This document shows positions 29,601-36,440 of a stretch of DNA of 64,000 bases, piece by piece. Position 1 is the first letter of the stretch. Each line of letters opens with the position of its first letter. The stretch comes from Tubulanus polymorphus (taxonomy: Eukaryota; Nemertea; Palaeonemertea; Tubulaniformes; Tubulanidae). The stretch covers positions 9,238,501 through 9,302,500 of the forward strand of contig NC_134035.1 in the NCBI RefSeq assembly GCF_964204645.1, in the 5' to 3' direction. The translations under genes and the position numbers were made by a program. Below the pieces are notes generated by a model that searched no databases, was not told the DNA's origin, and was given only the letters and a program-made list of their open reading frames with translations.

Positions 29601-32600
29601 TGACTGCTCTTAAGTCTAAGCCATGACTGTGCAACTGGCCCCAGGAGCCGGCTCCATAGTCAATACTTAAGTACAAAAGTGGTCGCAAATCTTAAGACTG
29701 GTCTCGAGTTGTTAGATTGACTATGGAAATAAATTGGTCTTGGACCAATCTAAAGTCAAAATCATGACTATGGAACTGGTCCCAGATCGTTGGACTTAAG
29801 CCACACAATTACGGATGTTTGGCAAAATCAGAGACCGACTGCAGTTTTTCCAAACATATCAATATTTTCAGGCACTGCACGTATGTATATAGTCTGAGTT
29901 GGAAACAACATTAAATATTTCATTGATATCACTTATCTCAGATATACACCCGAGCACCACTGCACCACGCCGCGCCGCCTAATTGACATGGAATAGCAAT
30001 TAAAGTGCGCAATATACTTCAGGAAATGTTGTTATAACGGCATGTTACAATACAACTCATACTTTATAACATACATCATATATTGACACTTATGATTTCC
30101 AAAATCATAAAAAAAATTTATATTTATATACAGCAGACTTCGAGATATTTCTTCACAAACTCTCCAAAAGAATCCAACAGGTCTCGGTCTCGGTCTCGGC
30201 CTCCGTGGTGGTCACAGTGGAGCGAAGTCTATACTGAATAATATTCTTATTACTAGAGAAATATATGAATTACAATAAATACATTTCTCTTCTTCAGGCG
30301 AAAAAAATGATCGAATACTTTAACTGCGATGTAAACAACTCACGGTCAAAGGGATGAACCTTGGAAGGAGAAACTGTGTATAAACTGATTGCTAATAAAA
30401 ATACAGCCGGGTATCATACTAGCAGCCAGCCAGCGACGCTGTTTGATGTGATGGTCTGAAACCTCCGAGGAGATGTAACGAACACCGAGCATTAAAACTC
30501 TTTCATGTCGTTTCATGTCGATCGAGAGACGGCGATATCACAGACGCTGGAATTTACGCCCCACGAGAACAGCCGGATTTTCAAAGCGTTTCTCCGTAAT
30601 TTTCGAAGCTAATCCCACAATTTTCAACGCCTTTCCCACAGGTTGGTGTTCGGATAACGGTGGAATTCGGTCCAAGGGTTATCAGACTTTAGACTTATAG
30701 ACTGAATTCAACTCTTTACAGTCAATTCAGTCACAGTTCAGTTTTACAGTGGATTTCAAAGTCTAAACAAAAGAGCTCATGGACAGTATCTGGTCATGGA
30801 ACTGGATCCAGGAGTCTGTTGCTCAACAGTGGATAGTTGGCGTTTAAAACTGAATTGTTTCTATGGTATTCATCTTTAACTAAACTGGCTCCTAATAAAT
30901 ACCATCGCTACAATTGCAGTTTGTTGCAATTTTCACTATTTCAGATATCTACCGGAAGTGAATAACTTTTGAGCAACAAACCCTGGACCAGACTAAGCTC
31001 ATTTTGGTTCTATAGCCAATGTAAAAACTTAATATCAGTATGAGCTCATTTTGGTTCTTTAACCAATCTATAGCAACTTAACACCAATCCTAAGTTTTAG
31101 GACTATTTTTGAACTTAGGTCTAAACTAACTGGAAGCCCCCCGGACTATAAAACCAATTCTGCTGCTTTTTTTGCGAATCAAAGAATCGAATAACGAATA
31201 CTTACAGACAGGAATCTACGAGGTTCGATCCCGATTTCGAATCGGCGTCGCTGTCGTCTTCTACGTGCGACGATTCCTGCGTCGTCGACGTGTACTGTCC
31301 CGATTCACCGGCCCTCCAACGAAACGAATCATCCGTCGACGATATACTGCTCAAACTGGCCGTTTCACTTCCCAGTTTACACTATATATCAAATACACAG
31401 AAAATAAACATATATACATCAACAACTAACACTTGATTATACGATTTACGATTATAGAAAGTAACAGGCGGAGATCAGAGTTTGCACATCAGAGTTTGGG
31501 ATCCCAGTTGGCCAACACACACAGTCATTTGTAGCTGGAAACCGCAACTCAAAATCATCAAAAGTCATCACCATTTTCAAAGGAGTGCATCGAGTTTTCC
31601 CTGGTGAAAACTTCAAAGGCTGAGAATATGCTTCGGGCCTCAAAATTTCGAAATATTTCATGGAGGAGGCCGCCCAAACCCACCAATTTCGTTGTGGCCA
31701 AAGATACTGTGAACCTGCTGCTTCAGTTCATTAACCTCCAACTCAAAAAGTAAATAACCACCCTAGACGCGGCAAAGAATACGATCAAACATGTTTTAAT
31801 GGCGAAATCAGAAATTTCTAGTGTCCCGTTGGGATAAGTTTTATTTCAATTTAACTATCCCGATCTAATAAAAAATCTAGTACCCTCGAGGCACCAGTTA
31901 CGTAGACTTCACGTACGCGTCTGAAAATCTCTTTAGGTTGACTCCACCACTCAAGCCGGCTTAAAGCTATATAGCTACAGCACATTCTCTTCAGGAAAGA
32001 AAGATATTTCAACAAATATCCAGGATTTGAAAAGGTCGGATGTGACTCTCGCTAGTCTGTACGTTAGATCGGGCAAAATATATTCTCGGGTTTCAAAGAC
32101 ATCGTGTGGTAAAGCAACAAGATCCAAAATTCGAAATGAATGGACCCGACTTGTGTACATCTTATACCGCGTATCAGCTTTCAAAGCTCAGATATACAAA
32201 TACACGACCCGATCTAGGAGGACGGAGTTTTGTTATCATTGAATTAAACCCGTTGATATGACATTTGACCGTAGATATTACCAGCAAATATTCACGCGAT
32301 AACGCTACGCGTTATATCTATCGGCATTCTCTCGTCATCGTCGGCAGCGGCGGAGAAAAAAATCATTCCCGGCACAAAGATCGCATCGGAATCGATATCC
32401 ACTGCGCGAGATGAATCGAAGGAATCGAGGGACGGCGCGGTGTGAGTCAACATGCAACAGGATACCGATTCGATGTTATCTTACACGCCGAACATATCTC
32501 CGCGATATTCATCAGTGACAACTTCAGCTTTATAGATGCTACATCGGAGATTTACGACGAACCCCGATTACACACAGACTAAGCTTCATTTAGCTCGAAC

Positions 32601-34388
32601 CGGCTTTCGTCAAATGCGTTACGGATAAAGCTTTTACCAGATCAAATTTTTAAATGCTTCTGTTACGACAGTTTAGATAATGTAAATAATGGATTTTCAA
32701 CGATAAAAAGAAAATGACCTCAAACGCCAAAGCGAGGACTGAACGACTAGAAAGTTCTAAAGTGAATTTGACTGAATGACCAGAAAGTTCTAAAACGAGT
32801 TCGATTGAATGACCAGAAAGTTCTAAAAGGAGTTCGACTGAATGACCAGAAAGTTCTAAGGCCACTTTGACTGTATGACCAGAAAGTTCTAAAGCAAGTT
32901 TGACTGAATGACCAGAAAGTTCTAAAGCGACTTTGAATGTACGACCAGATAAGTTCTAAAGCGAGTTTGAATGTATGACCGGAAAGTTCTAAAGCGAGTT
33001 TGACTGAATGACCAGAAAGTTCTAAAACGAGTTCGACTGAATGACTAGAAAGTTTTAAAGCGACTTTAAATGTATGACCAGAAAATTTGTCACTGAGTTT
33101 GACTGTATGACCAGAAAGTTCTAAAGCAAGTTTGGCTGTATAAACAGAAAATTCTAAAGCGAGTTTGACTGAATGACCAGAAAGTTCTAAAACGAGTTCG
33201 ACTGAATGACCAGAAAGTTCTAAAGCAACTTTGACTGTATGACCAGAAAATCCGTCACTGAGTTTGAGTGTATGAACGTTGTAAATCATATCTAACGATT
33301 TTGGCTTTTTTCGCTGTGACTGTTTTATGAGTAAACAGCGAACGAGATCAATCGATTTCCACCGATATATTTCACTCTCGAGATTTAAAACCATCAATTT
33401 TCCATTAACGACGTACGAAGGAAGAAGCGACAGAAGTTTCTTCACAGTGACTCACGACGAGATCAAATTCACACATATAAAACATAGAGACACAGACGGA
33501 CGAGGAGGTCCCGTCAAATCAATTTATCATCGGCGTACTTACCCTTTCTAGTTGATTAGCGACGCTGCGTCTTTCCTGTTCTAACTCTCTTGTCAACTGT
33601 TCGAATTGGGCTTCCTATATCAAACACGAGAAATAATCATGTCATCAATGAACAAAAAATGACTCGCGCAGCTTAAGGTTTATTAAGAGATTCATATTAC
33701 GAGTACGAGATTCTGATGGTTTTACTGATTCTTCTTTAATCCCTAAAGTGCCACTTAGACTATTGGCTTATAAGTAGGTTTGAGATTTATAGAGAGGGCT
33801 TAGGTTAGAACCATCGATCGAGGAACTCAGCCACAACCCGAGTCACAGTTCAATGAATGGTGAATTATTCAACCACTCGACCAGTCTATCATTGCATTTA
33901 CACTGCGGTGCAGTGTATGAATTGATGGAATCTGCCAATACACCGCATCACGGTGTATTGGTGTAATTAGTAATTATCTCAAATCGAAAGATGGCAACAC
34001 CTGTCAAATATGGCGAAATATTAGTTATCAACAATACACCACAGTGCGGTGTATTGCACTATAGCAGTATGCCTGTTGTACAACGAACTGGGGTGGAATT
34101 TTTCAAACTTTTCTTCAAAAAATCTCCAGCTCTTTTGAGTATTAATCTTTCAGCGCTGGAAAGAGTTGAAAGCGATCTATAAACCGACGACCCGTAGGTC
34201 TCAATGAACCAGCCGACGATTACCTGTTCGTGCACGGAACGCAGTATACTGGCAGCGGAATTAACTGAAGTATTGGCGGCGGCGCCATTAACCGAAGAAA
34301 CGTCTAAAGCGGGATTATCATACGCCGCGGTTAAATCTCGGTCGTCGTCTACGTACAAACCATACTGACCCGAGGGCATCGCTTTCAT
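8518..34388 (-). CDS. CTNND: Delta-catenin family armadillo protein (p120/delta-catenin/ARVCF/p0071 type), 22 coding exons, whole gene
   Basis: Armadillo protein of cadherin junctions. By family knowledge it binds the cadherin juxtamembrane tail, stabilises cadherin and tunes Rho GTPases. Coding exons in transcript order: 34224-34388, 33543-33614, 31206-31381, 21731-21896, 20398-20651, 18926-19321, 18164-18384, 17257-17583, 16692-16827, 15905-16025, 15698-15814, 14957-15105, 14031-14266, 13526-13619, 13214-13388, 12582-12732, 11972-12104, 11277-11468, 10664-10800, 9762-10147, 9049-9171, 8518-8643. All 21 introns are GT-AG, phases agree, and the sum is 4053 nt (1350 aa). Layout: coiled coil about residues 45-80; disordered Y/D/P-rich 140-592; armadillo domain about 593-1085 with motifs such as [25 protein letters not shown] and [15 protein letters not shown]; tail 1086-1350 ending DSWV. 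The CKLGSET block after the coiled coil and the DSWV end match delta-catenin, ARVCF and p0071 rather than vertebrate p120. At 1350 aa it is longer than the roughly 960-1225 aa vertebrate members, because of the disordered regions. Confidence 0.95.
8711..9021. mobile_element. hAT-like MITE filling most of the last intron
   Basis: Left CCGGGTGACACCACTTTCTG, right GCAGTGGCGCCACCCC: decayed CAGGGTGGCCACTT-type inverted ends. The body has repeated CCCTGAGTTTTCC and CATTCATTTTTCATTGAATC blocks shared with the copies at 10981 and 28525. It occupies about 311 of the 405 bp of the intron between exons 21 and 22. Confidence 0.55.
9049..9171 (-). CDS. CTNND: Delta-catenin exon 21 (residues 1269-1309)
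   Basis: [20 protein letters not shown] then [19 protein letters not shown]-like residues also occur in the p120 tail (REEIQMSNM). Phase 0-0, 123 nt, so skipping would keep the PDZ ligand in frame. Confidence 0.88.
9762..10147 (-). CDS. CTNND: Delta-catenin exon 20 (residues 1140-1268), Asp/Arg/Tyr-rich tail
   Basis: Long disordered segment with [15 protein letters not shown], many D-R-Y-P residues ([17 protein letters not shown] at the end) and no recognised domain. It is unusually rich in CpG, with many CGT, CGC, ACG and TCG codons, compared with the AT-rich introns. Donor gtaagt. Confidence 0.88.
10664..10800 (-). CDS. CTNND: Delta-catenin exon 19 (residues 1094-1140), tail
   Basis: Encodes a Gln/Asn-rich stretch including [20 protein letters not shown]. 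Acceptor tgatag, donor gtaagt. The phase joins both neighbours. Disordered. Confidence 0.86.
10981..11232. mobile_element. hAT-like MITE fragment (intron 18)
   Basis: Starts TCAGGTGGCCACTTTCGACC and includes TTCATTTTTAATTGAATCGT and TTTCCTAGAGTTTTCCAGGT. The right inverted end is missing, and a short (ATAAT)n run follows to 11262. Confidence 0.5.
11277..11468 (-). CDS. CTNND: Delta-catenin exon 18 (residues 1030-1094), last armadillo repeat
   Basis: [20 protein letters not shown] and [20 protein letters not shown] end the armadillo domain (compare TQGIEKLVLINKSGN and LEKEGWKKSDF). The donor is gtacgt at 11275-11276; the gtaacc four bases on would shift the frame. Confidence 0.94.
11972..12104 (-). 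CDS. CTNND: Delta-catenin exon 17 (residues 986-1030)
   Basis: [20 protein letters not shown] then [20 protein letters not shown], equal to the KHAIPNLVKNLPGGQ and DTVISILNTINEVIAEN region of p120. Confidence 0.95.
12582..12732 (-). CDS. CTNND: Delta-catenin exon 16 (residues 936-986)
   Basis: [20 protein letters not shown] and [16 protein letters not shown] match the family (compare SALRQEKALSAIADLL and GALRNLAVDARNKELIG). Donor gtgagt. Confidence 0.96.
12858..13153. mobile_element. piggyBac-like MITE, copy 1 (intron 15)
   Basis: Begins TTAACCCTTTCAGTGC and ends with CACTGAAAGGGTTTA, i.e. CCCTTTCAGTG terminal inverted repeats with a TTAA target duplication, decayed on the right. Contains the family ACACCGC...GTGTAGAC palindromic segments and the conserved GACAGGTGCTTCCATCTTTC block. 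Confidence 0.75.
13214..13388 (-). CDS. CTNND: Delta-catenin exon 15 (residues 877-935), armadillo repeat after the loop
   Basis: [20 protein letters not shown] and [17 protein letters not shown] match YELLFQPEVVRIYISLL and LEASAGAIQNLCAGRWT of p120. Confidence 0.96.
13526..13619 (-). CDS. CTNND: Delta-catenin exon 14 (residues 846-877), basic loop in the armadillo domain
   Basis: [20 protein letters not shown] corresponds to the lysine-rich insert loop of p120 (CFGAKKGKDEW). By family knowledge this polybasic loop is implicated in nuclear entry and in Rho and microtubule contacts. Donor gtagca is weak, but it is the one that keeps phase. Confidence 0.92.
14031..14266 (-). CDS. CTNND: Delta-catenin exon 13 (residues 767-846), armadillo repeats 4-5
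   Basis: [20 protein letters not shown] and [20 protein letters not shown] match the family (compare RKLRECDGLVDAL and VENCVCLLRNLSY). It ends with a Gln/Lys-rich loop before the basic insert. Confidence 0.95.
14522..14640. repeat. Short foldback repeat, CCAGTTGCACAGTC ends, copy 1 (intron 12)
   Basis: Left GGCCAGTTGCACAGTCGTGA, right CATGACTCTGCAACCGGCC, so the unit can fold on itself. Interior has repeated GACTTAAGTCC and GGTCTTAAGTCTAAGCC. Same family at 18463-18630, 29507-29640 and 29648-29783. Confidence 0.6.
14957..15105 (-). CDS. CTNND: Delta-catenin exon 12 (residues 718-767), armadillo repeats 3-4
   Basis: [20 protein letters not shown] followed by PHSGWSPDG, the highly conserved HSGW element of the family, and [12 protein letters not shown]. 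Donor gtatgt. Confidence 0.95.
15192..15487. mobile_element. piggyBac-like MITE, best-preserved copy (intron 11)
   Basis: 296 bp bounded by TTAA on both sides. Left end TTAACCCTTTCAGTGCGTC, right end CAGCACTAAAAGGGTTAA. It contains the palindrome TACACCGCACTGCGGTGTA at about 15253-15271 and related partial palindromes near both ends. No coding capacity, so it would need transposase in trans. Confidence 0.8.
15698..15814 (-). CDS. CTNND: Delta-catenin exon 11 (residues 679-717), armadillo repeat 3
   Basis: [20 protein letters not shown] and [13 protein letters not shown]. Phase 0-0, 117 nt. The donor is gtatga: an alternative gtaagg 8 nt earlier would break the frame to the next exon, so the in-frame site was chosen. 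Confidence 0.94.
15905..16025 (-). CDS. CTNND: Delta-catenin exon 10 (residues 638-678), armadillo repeat 2
   Basis: [20 protein letters not shown], then [20 protein letters not shown], the second armadillo repeat. In p120 a basic lysine at the KNISFGR position helps contact the cadherin tail; here the equivalent stretch reads RNLSYGR. Confidence 0.96.
16174..16524 (+). mobile_element. tRNA-derived SINE with (ATT)n tail, in intron 9 of the catenin gene
   Basis: The head has a pol III box A (TGGCCGAATGG, 16185-16195) and box B (GGTTCCAACCC, 16229-16239) at tRNA-like spacing. A body of about 250 bp follows. It ends CGCGCTATATAAATTTTATT and then repeated ATT to 16524. A second, truncated tail (TTTAGCGCTATATAAG and ATT repeats) sits at 16558-16602. 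Inserted opposite to the direction of host transcription. Confidence 0.8.
16692..16827 (-). CDS. CTNND: Delta-catenin exon 9 (residues 593-638), armadillo repeat 1
   Basis: [18 protein letters not shown] then [20 protein letters not shown] matches the first armadillo repeat of p120-family proteins almost residue for residue (compare RWRDPELPEVI and [16 protein letters not shown]). Confidence 0.96.
17257..17583 (-). CDS. CTNND: Delta-catenin exon 8 (residues 484-593), GYDDAPR heptad repeat
   Basis: Carries about nine tandem copies of a seven-residue unit, consensus GYDDAPR, encoded by a 21-bp DNA repeat at about 17371-17583. It is followed by an acidic DDDDD run and [10 protein letters not shown], a proline-rich motif of the kind that binds SH3 domains. 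The repeat sits directly before the armadillo domain. Multiples of 21 bp keep the frame, so copy number may vary between alleles. Confidence 0.9.
18164..18384 (-). CDS. CTNND: Delta-catenin exon 7 (residues 410-484)
   Basis: Encodes a segment with [18 protein letters not shown], a [11 protein letters not shown] stretch and [12 protein letters not shown]. Serine-proline sites could be phosphorylated. Acceptor gacag, donor gtaaga. Disordered. Confidence 0.87.
18463..18630. repeat. Short foldback repeat, CCAGTTGCACAGTC family, copy 2 (intron 7)
   Basis: Left GGCCCAGTTGCACAGTCATG, right CACCACTGCGCAACTGACCC; the interior has repeated AGTCTCAA and CTTAAGACT motifs. Confidence 0.55.
18691..18912. 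mobile_element. piggyBac-like MITE, decayed copy (intron 6)
   Basis: Has the family GCTGCCATCTTCCAATAGAG block, ATCAATACACTGCAGTGTGG and CACTGCAGTGTAGACGCACT. The outer CCCTTTCAGTG ends are eroded. It lies 14 nt from the exon 6 donor at 18925. Confidence 0.65.
18926..19321 (-). CDS. CTNND: Delta-catenin exon 6 (residues 278-410), Tyr/Asp/Pro-rich
   Basis: The largest exon, 396 nt. It contains three imperfect copies of a QYSDRPxSSL-like unit (QYSDRP, QYSDRP, QYADRP), then repeated [15 protein letters not shown] segments. Low complexity and very hydrophilic. Donor gtcagt lies 14 nt from the end of a decayed MITE in the next intron. Confidence 0.87.
20398..20651 (-). CDS. CTNND: Delta-catenin exon 5 (residues 194-278)
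   Basis: Starts [19 protein letters not shown], reminiscent of the TTV/VTT-rich stretch in p120-family N-terminal regions, then a Ser/Pro/Tyr-rich segment ([12 protein letters not shown]). A pyrimidine tract with a run of eight T precedes the ccccag acceptor. Donor gttagc. Confidence 0.88.
21105..21324. mobile_element. piggyBac-like MITE, internally shortened copy (intron 4)
   Basis: Left end TTTTCAGTGCTGACAAATGA, right end TGCACTGACAGGGTTTTAAC, with the CAGGTGCTGCCATCTTTCAA block between. Lacks much of the palindromic right half. Confidence 0.6.
21731..21896 (-). CDS. CTNND: Delta-catenin exon 4 (residues 138-193)
   Basis: Leading base completes CTT (Leu). The exon then encodes [20 protein letters not shown] and a Ser/His/Pro-rich stretch ending MMRREERKT. 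Acceptor cag, donor gtaagt. Disordered, no domain recognised; the link to the neighbouring exons rests on strand, phase and open frame. Confidence 0.85.
24490..24690. repeat. Three-copy tandem repeat (intron 3)
   Basis: Three copies of TTCACTTTCAGATTTAAGCT, each followed by GTGGATCTAGAAA-like sequence and ATAGTATTTCATTAAAA. Unit roughly 70-95 bp with indels. Confidence 0.65.
25103..25459. mobile_element. hAT-like MITE of the CAGGGTCCCTA family (intron 3)
   Basis: Left CAGGGTCCCTACAGATCGGT, right CATATAGGGACCCCG. Shares its body with the copies near 13695, 36193, 38108 and 38976, including TCTCAGTAATACCATTAATT and GGAGTTTCAAAGACC. Confidence 0.6.
26165..26807. repeat. 56-bp satellite, about 11 copies, in intron 3
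   Basis: The unit begins GCAAAACAAGAAACAGATTT and ends CGCCCGCCATGGCATACA; it starts at 26165, 26221, 26277, 26333 and so on. The first and last copies are most diverged; the middle copies are nearly identical. 56 is not a multiple of three, so repeated frames across it are not coding. Confidence 0.9.
27331..27619. mobile_element. piggyBac-like MITE (intron 3)
   Basis: Right end TCAGCACTGAAAGGGTTAA carries the TTAA; the left end is eroded but reads AATGCGTCTACACTGCAGTG. Internal sequence is collinear with the copy at 15192-15487. Confidence 0.7.
28525..28785. mobile_element. hAT-like MITE, intact ends (intron 3)
   Basis: Left CAGGGTGACCACTTTCTGCC, right GCAAGTGGCCACCCTG: inverted ends of about 14 bp of CAGGGTGGCCACTT type. 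261 bp, no coding capacity. This is the clearest copy of the family also seen at 8711, 10981 and, as pieces, around 11500-11716 and 14334-14520. Confidence 0.65.
29507..29783. repeat. Two adjacent copies of the CCAGTTGCACAGTC foldback family (intron 3)
   Basis: Copy at 29507-29640 ends CCATGACTGTGCAACTGGCC. The next, at 29648-29783, begins GGCTCCATAGTCAATACTTA and ends CATGACTATGGAACTGGTCC. A further partial copy precedes them at about 29440-29506. Confidence 0.55.
31206..31381 (-). CDS. CTNND: Delta-catenin exon 3 (residues 80-138)
   Basis: Begins [20 protein letters not shown] and later reads NLVDSCL across the next junction. These are signatures of the delta-catenin/p0071/ARVCF branch just after the coiled coil. 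Donor gtaagt. The following intron is 9.3 kb, and its phase (2) joins exactly to the next exon. Confidence 0.92.
32731..33277. repeat. 33-bp minisatellite, about 16 copies, in intron 2
   Basis: Unit TGACTGAATGACCAGAAAGT plus TCTAAAGCGAGTT, with variants every few copies. On the sense strand of the host gene it reads as an 11-residue repeat, [11 protein letters not shown]-like, broken by a one-base insertion near 32950. Confidence 0.85.
33543..33614 (-). CDS. CTNND: Delta-catenin exon 2 (residues 56-79), coiled coil
   Basis: A 72-nt, phase 0-0 exon encoding 24 residues, including [18 protein letters not shown], the conserved N-terminal coiled coil of the family. The acceptor is tag and the donor gtaagt. 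Because its length is a multiple of three, skipping would remove the coiled coil without changing frame. Confidence 0.93.
33885..34171. mobile_element. piggyBac-like MITE (intron 1, 53 bp from the first coding exon)
   Basis: Contains TACACTGCGGTGCAGTGTA, AATACACCGCATCACGGTGT and ACACCACAGTGCGGTGTA, plus the GATGGCAACACCTGTCAAAT block. Right end CAGCGCTGGAAAGAGTTGAA is a mutated CAGCACTGAAAGGGTTAA. Confidence 0.65.
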
Positions 34389-34409
34389 CTAACGACTACG
34401 ACTCCCGAT
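34224..34409 (-). CDS. CTNND: Delta-catenin exon 1 of the coding part (residues 1-55) with 21 nt of 5' UTR
   Basis: The ATG at 34388 is directly preceded by an in-frame TAG, so translation of this exon must begin there or later; [11 protein letters not shown] is the likely start. A 3' splice site (tttacag) at 34410-34412 gives a short 5' UTR piece, so at least one untranslated exon lies further upstream at higher coordinates. The exon ends [12 protein letters not shown], which matches the start of the family coiled coil (compare ASILASVKEQ in p120). Donor gtaatc at 34223. Confidence 0.9.
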
Positions 34410-35289
34410 CTGTAAAACACAATACACACATCATCAATTCACTTATTGAGATTCAAATAACAGACCTTACCACCGGTCGTCATCTCTTCAGAAGCCTATC
34501 AACGTACAGGACTGTCTTCTATAGACCAGTACCAACTCTATCAATAATTGAATTACAATAGTCTCTACACACAGTTTTGTACCGTGTCTTCATGTAAGTT
34601 TAACAACACTAAATGTCCACGATGATTGTTGTATACATTTCATCTATATTCTATATTCCTTTAATGTTTAAATGTTTACGTATAATAGCTCTTTGTTTCT
34701 TCAGTTCGTCTGTGTCTAATACGTTAATTGTTGCTTGTCTCACTGTCATGTCACTACTCGTCACCTTGTAATAAATCAGTTCCAGTTGTGGTATTCCAAA
34801 CTGATAGTTCATTCGTTACTTCTTCGCTCTGTTCCGGATTTCCGACGTCGACCATTCTTCGAGAATAGGGCAGAAAATAGCTTTGCTAAATAAGCATATC
34901 GTTCACGTGTAAGTCATAAGCCGCTATCACACTGGATTCCGCTGGATTTCCCTGGAAAGCTGTTTATTCAAGGTAGTATCAAAACTGTTTCCTGGCATCG
35001 AGATCTAAACTGGCCGTTTGTACTAGTGTATCAATAGAATGTGTTAATCCGCCGGAGATGTCATTAATCAGTTCTGTCTTAGGATCGGATAATTAAATGA
35101 CCTGCTGCTGCCGGTGCCGCTGCTGGTCAGCGATGATGAATTAGTCGCCAACAACAAGATAAAGGCTGAGAGATCAGAAACTCTTGAGGATGATTTACAT
35201 CCGTGTCTGAAATAGCCGATGATGAGACTCTCTCTTGTCAAGTAAACGTAATTAGGACGCGACACCACCAGATGGCGTGCTTAGGACTT

Positions 35290-35586
35290 ACTCGATGTTA
35301 GGTTTAAGTTTATACAAATCCCTCCAGTGAATTGTGTATATACGTGTGATATATCTTGCTGTATATAATTCAATCTCTGTACTTGCTTTGTTTGTAAATA
35401 GTTTTATTACTGAAAGTTTGATATTAAATTTTGTTAATTCCTATTTTGTTTTGTATATATGTATATAATTCTGTTCATGTTTTGTCAATTTTTATATTCC
35501 ATATTTTGTATTCAATCTTGCCTCCACGTACCATTCTTATGGTTGGAGTGAAATAAATATCTTATCTTATCTTATCTTATCTTATC
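35290..35586 (+). mobile_element. Possible LINE 3' end with (CTTAT)n tail
   Basis: A T-rich 3'-UTR-like stretch ends GGTTGGAGTGAAATAAATAT and then five CTTAT units (35556-35585). Non-LTR retrotransposons often end in such simple tails. No reverse transcriptase is present, so this is only a truncated copy at best. Confidence 0.4.
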
Positions 35587-36192
35587 GATGGTGACTTAAT
35601 AATCAAAATTTAGTGATATAAAGATCTTTTAATAATAGAGGACATAATAAGGAAATGAAGTTAAAAGCAGAAATTTTCAATTTGTCCACAGTTCTCAGAT
35701 GCGACGAGGACACGAGGTTGTTCGACTTTCGGCGCTCTTACAGTTCGGATCATCTAATCTATAATGTCAAGAACATCGACACAAATTAACAGCTCAGCAT
35801 TAGGTAAAATCTTCGCGCGCAAATCATCGGGGTAAAAAACCGATTACGAGTTTGAATGTACTGAAAATATCCATCGATATTAATCATATTAAGACTGAAT
35901 ATGAGTTTCGTCTTTCTGTATATAATTCATGATGATAATTGATCGCAGGGAATGCGACACATGTGTTCGTTTATAGTGCTCACCGCCGACGACATTCTAT
36001 TGTATTATGATATATCGCTTGAAACAAATGAGTCGTTTGAAATTTCAACAACTGTAAACCATGTATATCGCCTTCCTCTCTGTCTATATATGTAGGTATT
36101 ATCAGGTATCGAATCTACATAGCCTTGCATCTTCCCTTGCAAACATTCATCTAATTCCTTAACCATTCATGAAACTGTCACGATAATACAGA

Positions 36193-36440
36193 CAGGGTCC
36201 CCACAGATCAGTAGTTGCTGGATATAAGGAGTTTTAAGGAGAAAATTTCAAGTTTTTAGTGTCCGCGTCACTTTCATATTCCAATACGACAGACTTCTCC
36301 TGAATCAGTACTGTTTATCTCGGTAGACAATTATTTCGATGGTTTTATAAGTAAATTTTTATCCTTTTACACTATCTAAACTCTAATTCGGTAACTGCAG
36401 CGCCTAATAGGGTTACAAAAAGACCATGGTCCCAACTGGC
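36193..36440. mobile_element. hAT-like MITE of the CAGGGTCCCTA family, right-truncated
   Basis: Begins CAGGGTCCCCACAGATCAGT and follows the family body through GGTAACTGCAGCGCCTAAT. No matching right end is found. Confidence 0.5.

Larger units (their letters stand above)
21897..31205 (-). other. Intron 3 of the delta-catenin gene (9.3 kb)
   Basis: The largest intron. Holds the 56-bp satellite, two MITE families with intact ends, the foldback pairs, a 24490-24690 triplet repeat and a pair of inverted GTTTATTCAAC sequences at 22263-22345. Part of 21990-22140 is a second copy of 20140-20270. No further exon is needed by phase, but cassette exons are not excluded. Confidence 0.7.

Noticed and set aside
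32650-32865. 71-aa frame at the end of the 33-bp minisatellite
   Set aside because: Same repeat in a shifted frame after the insertion near 32950; no independent evidence of coding.
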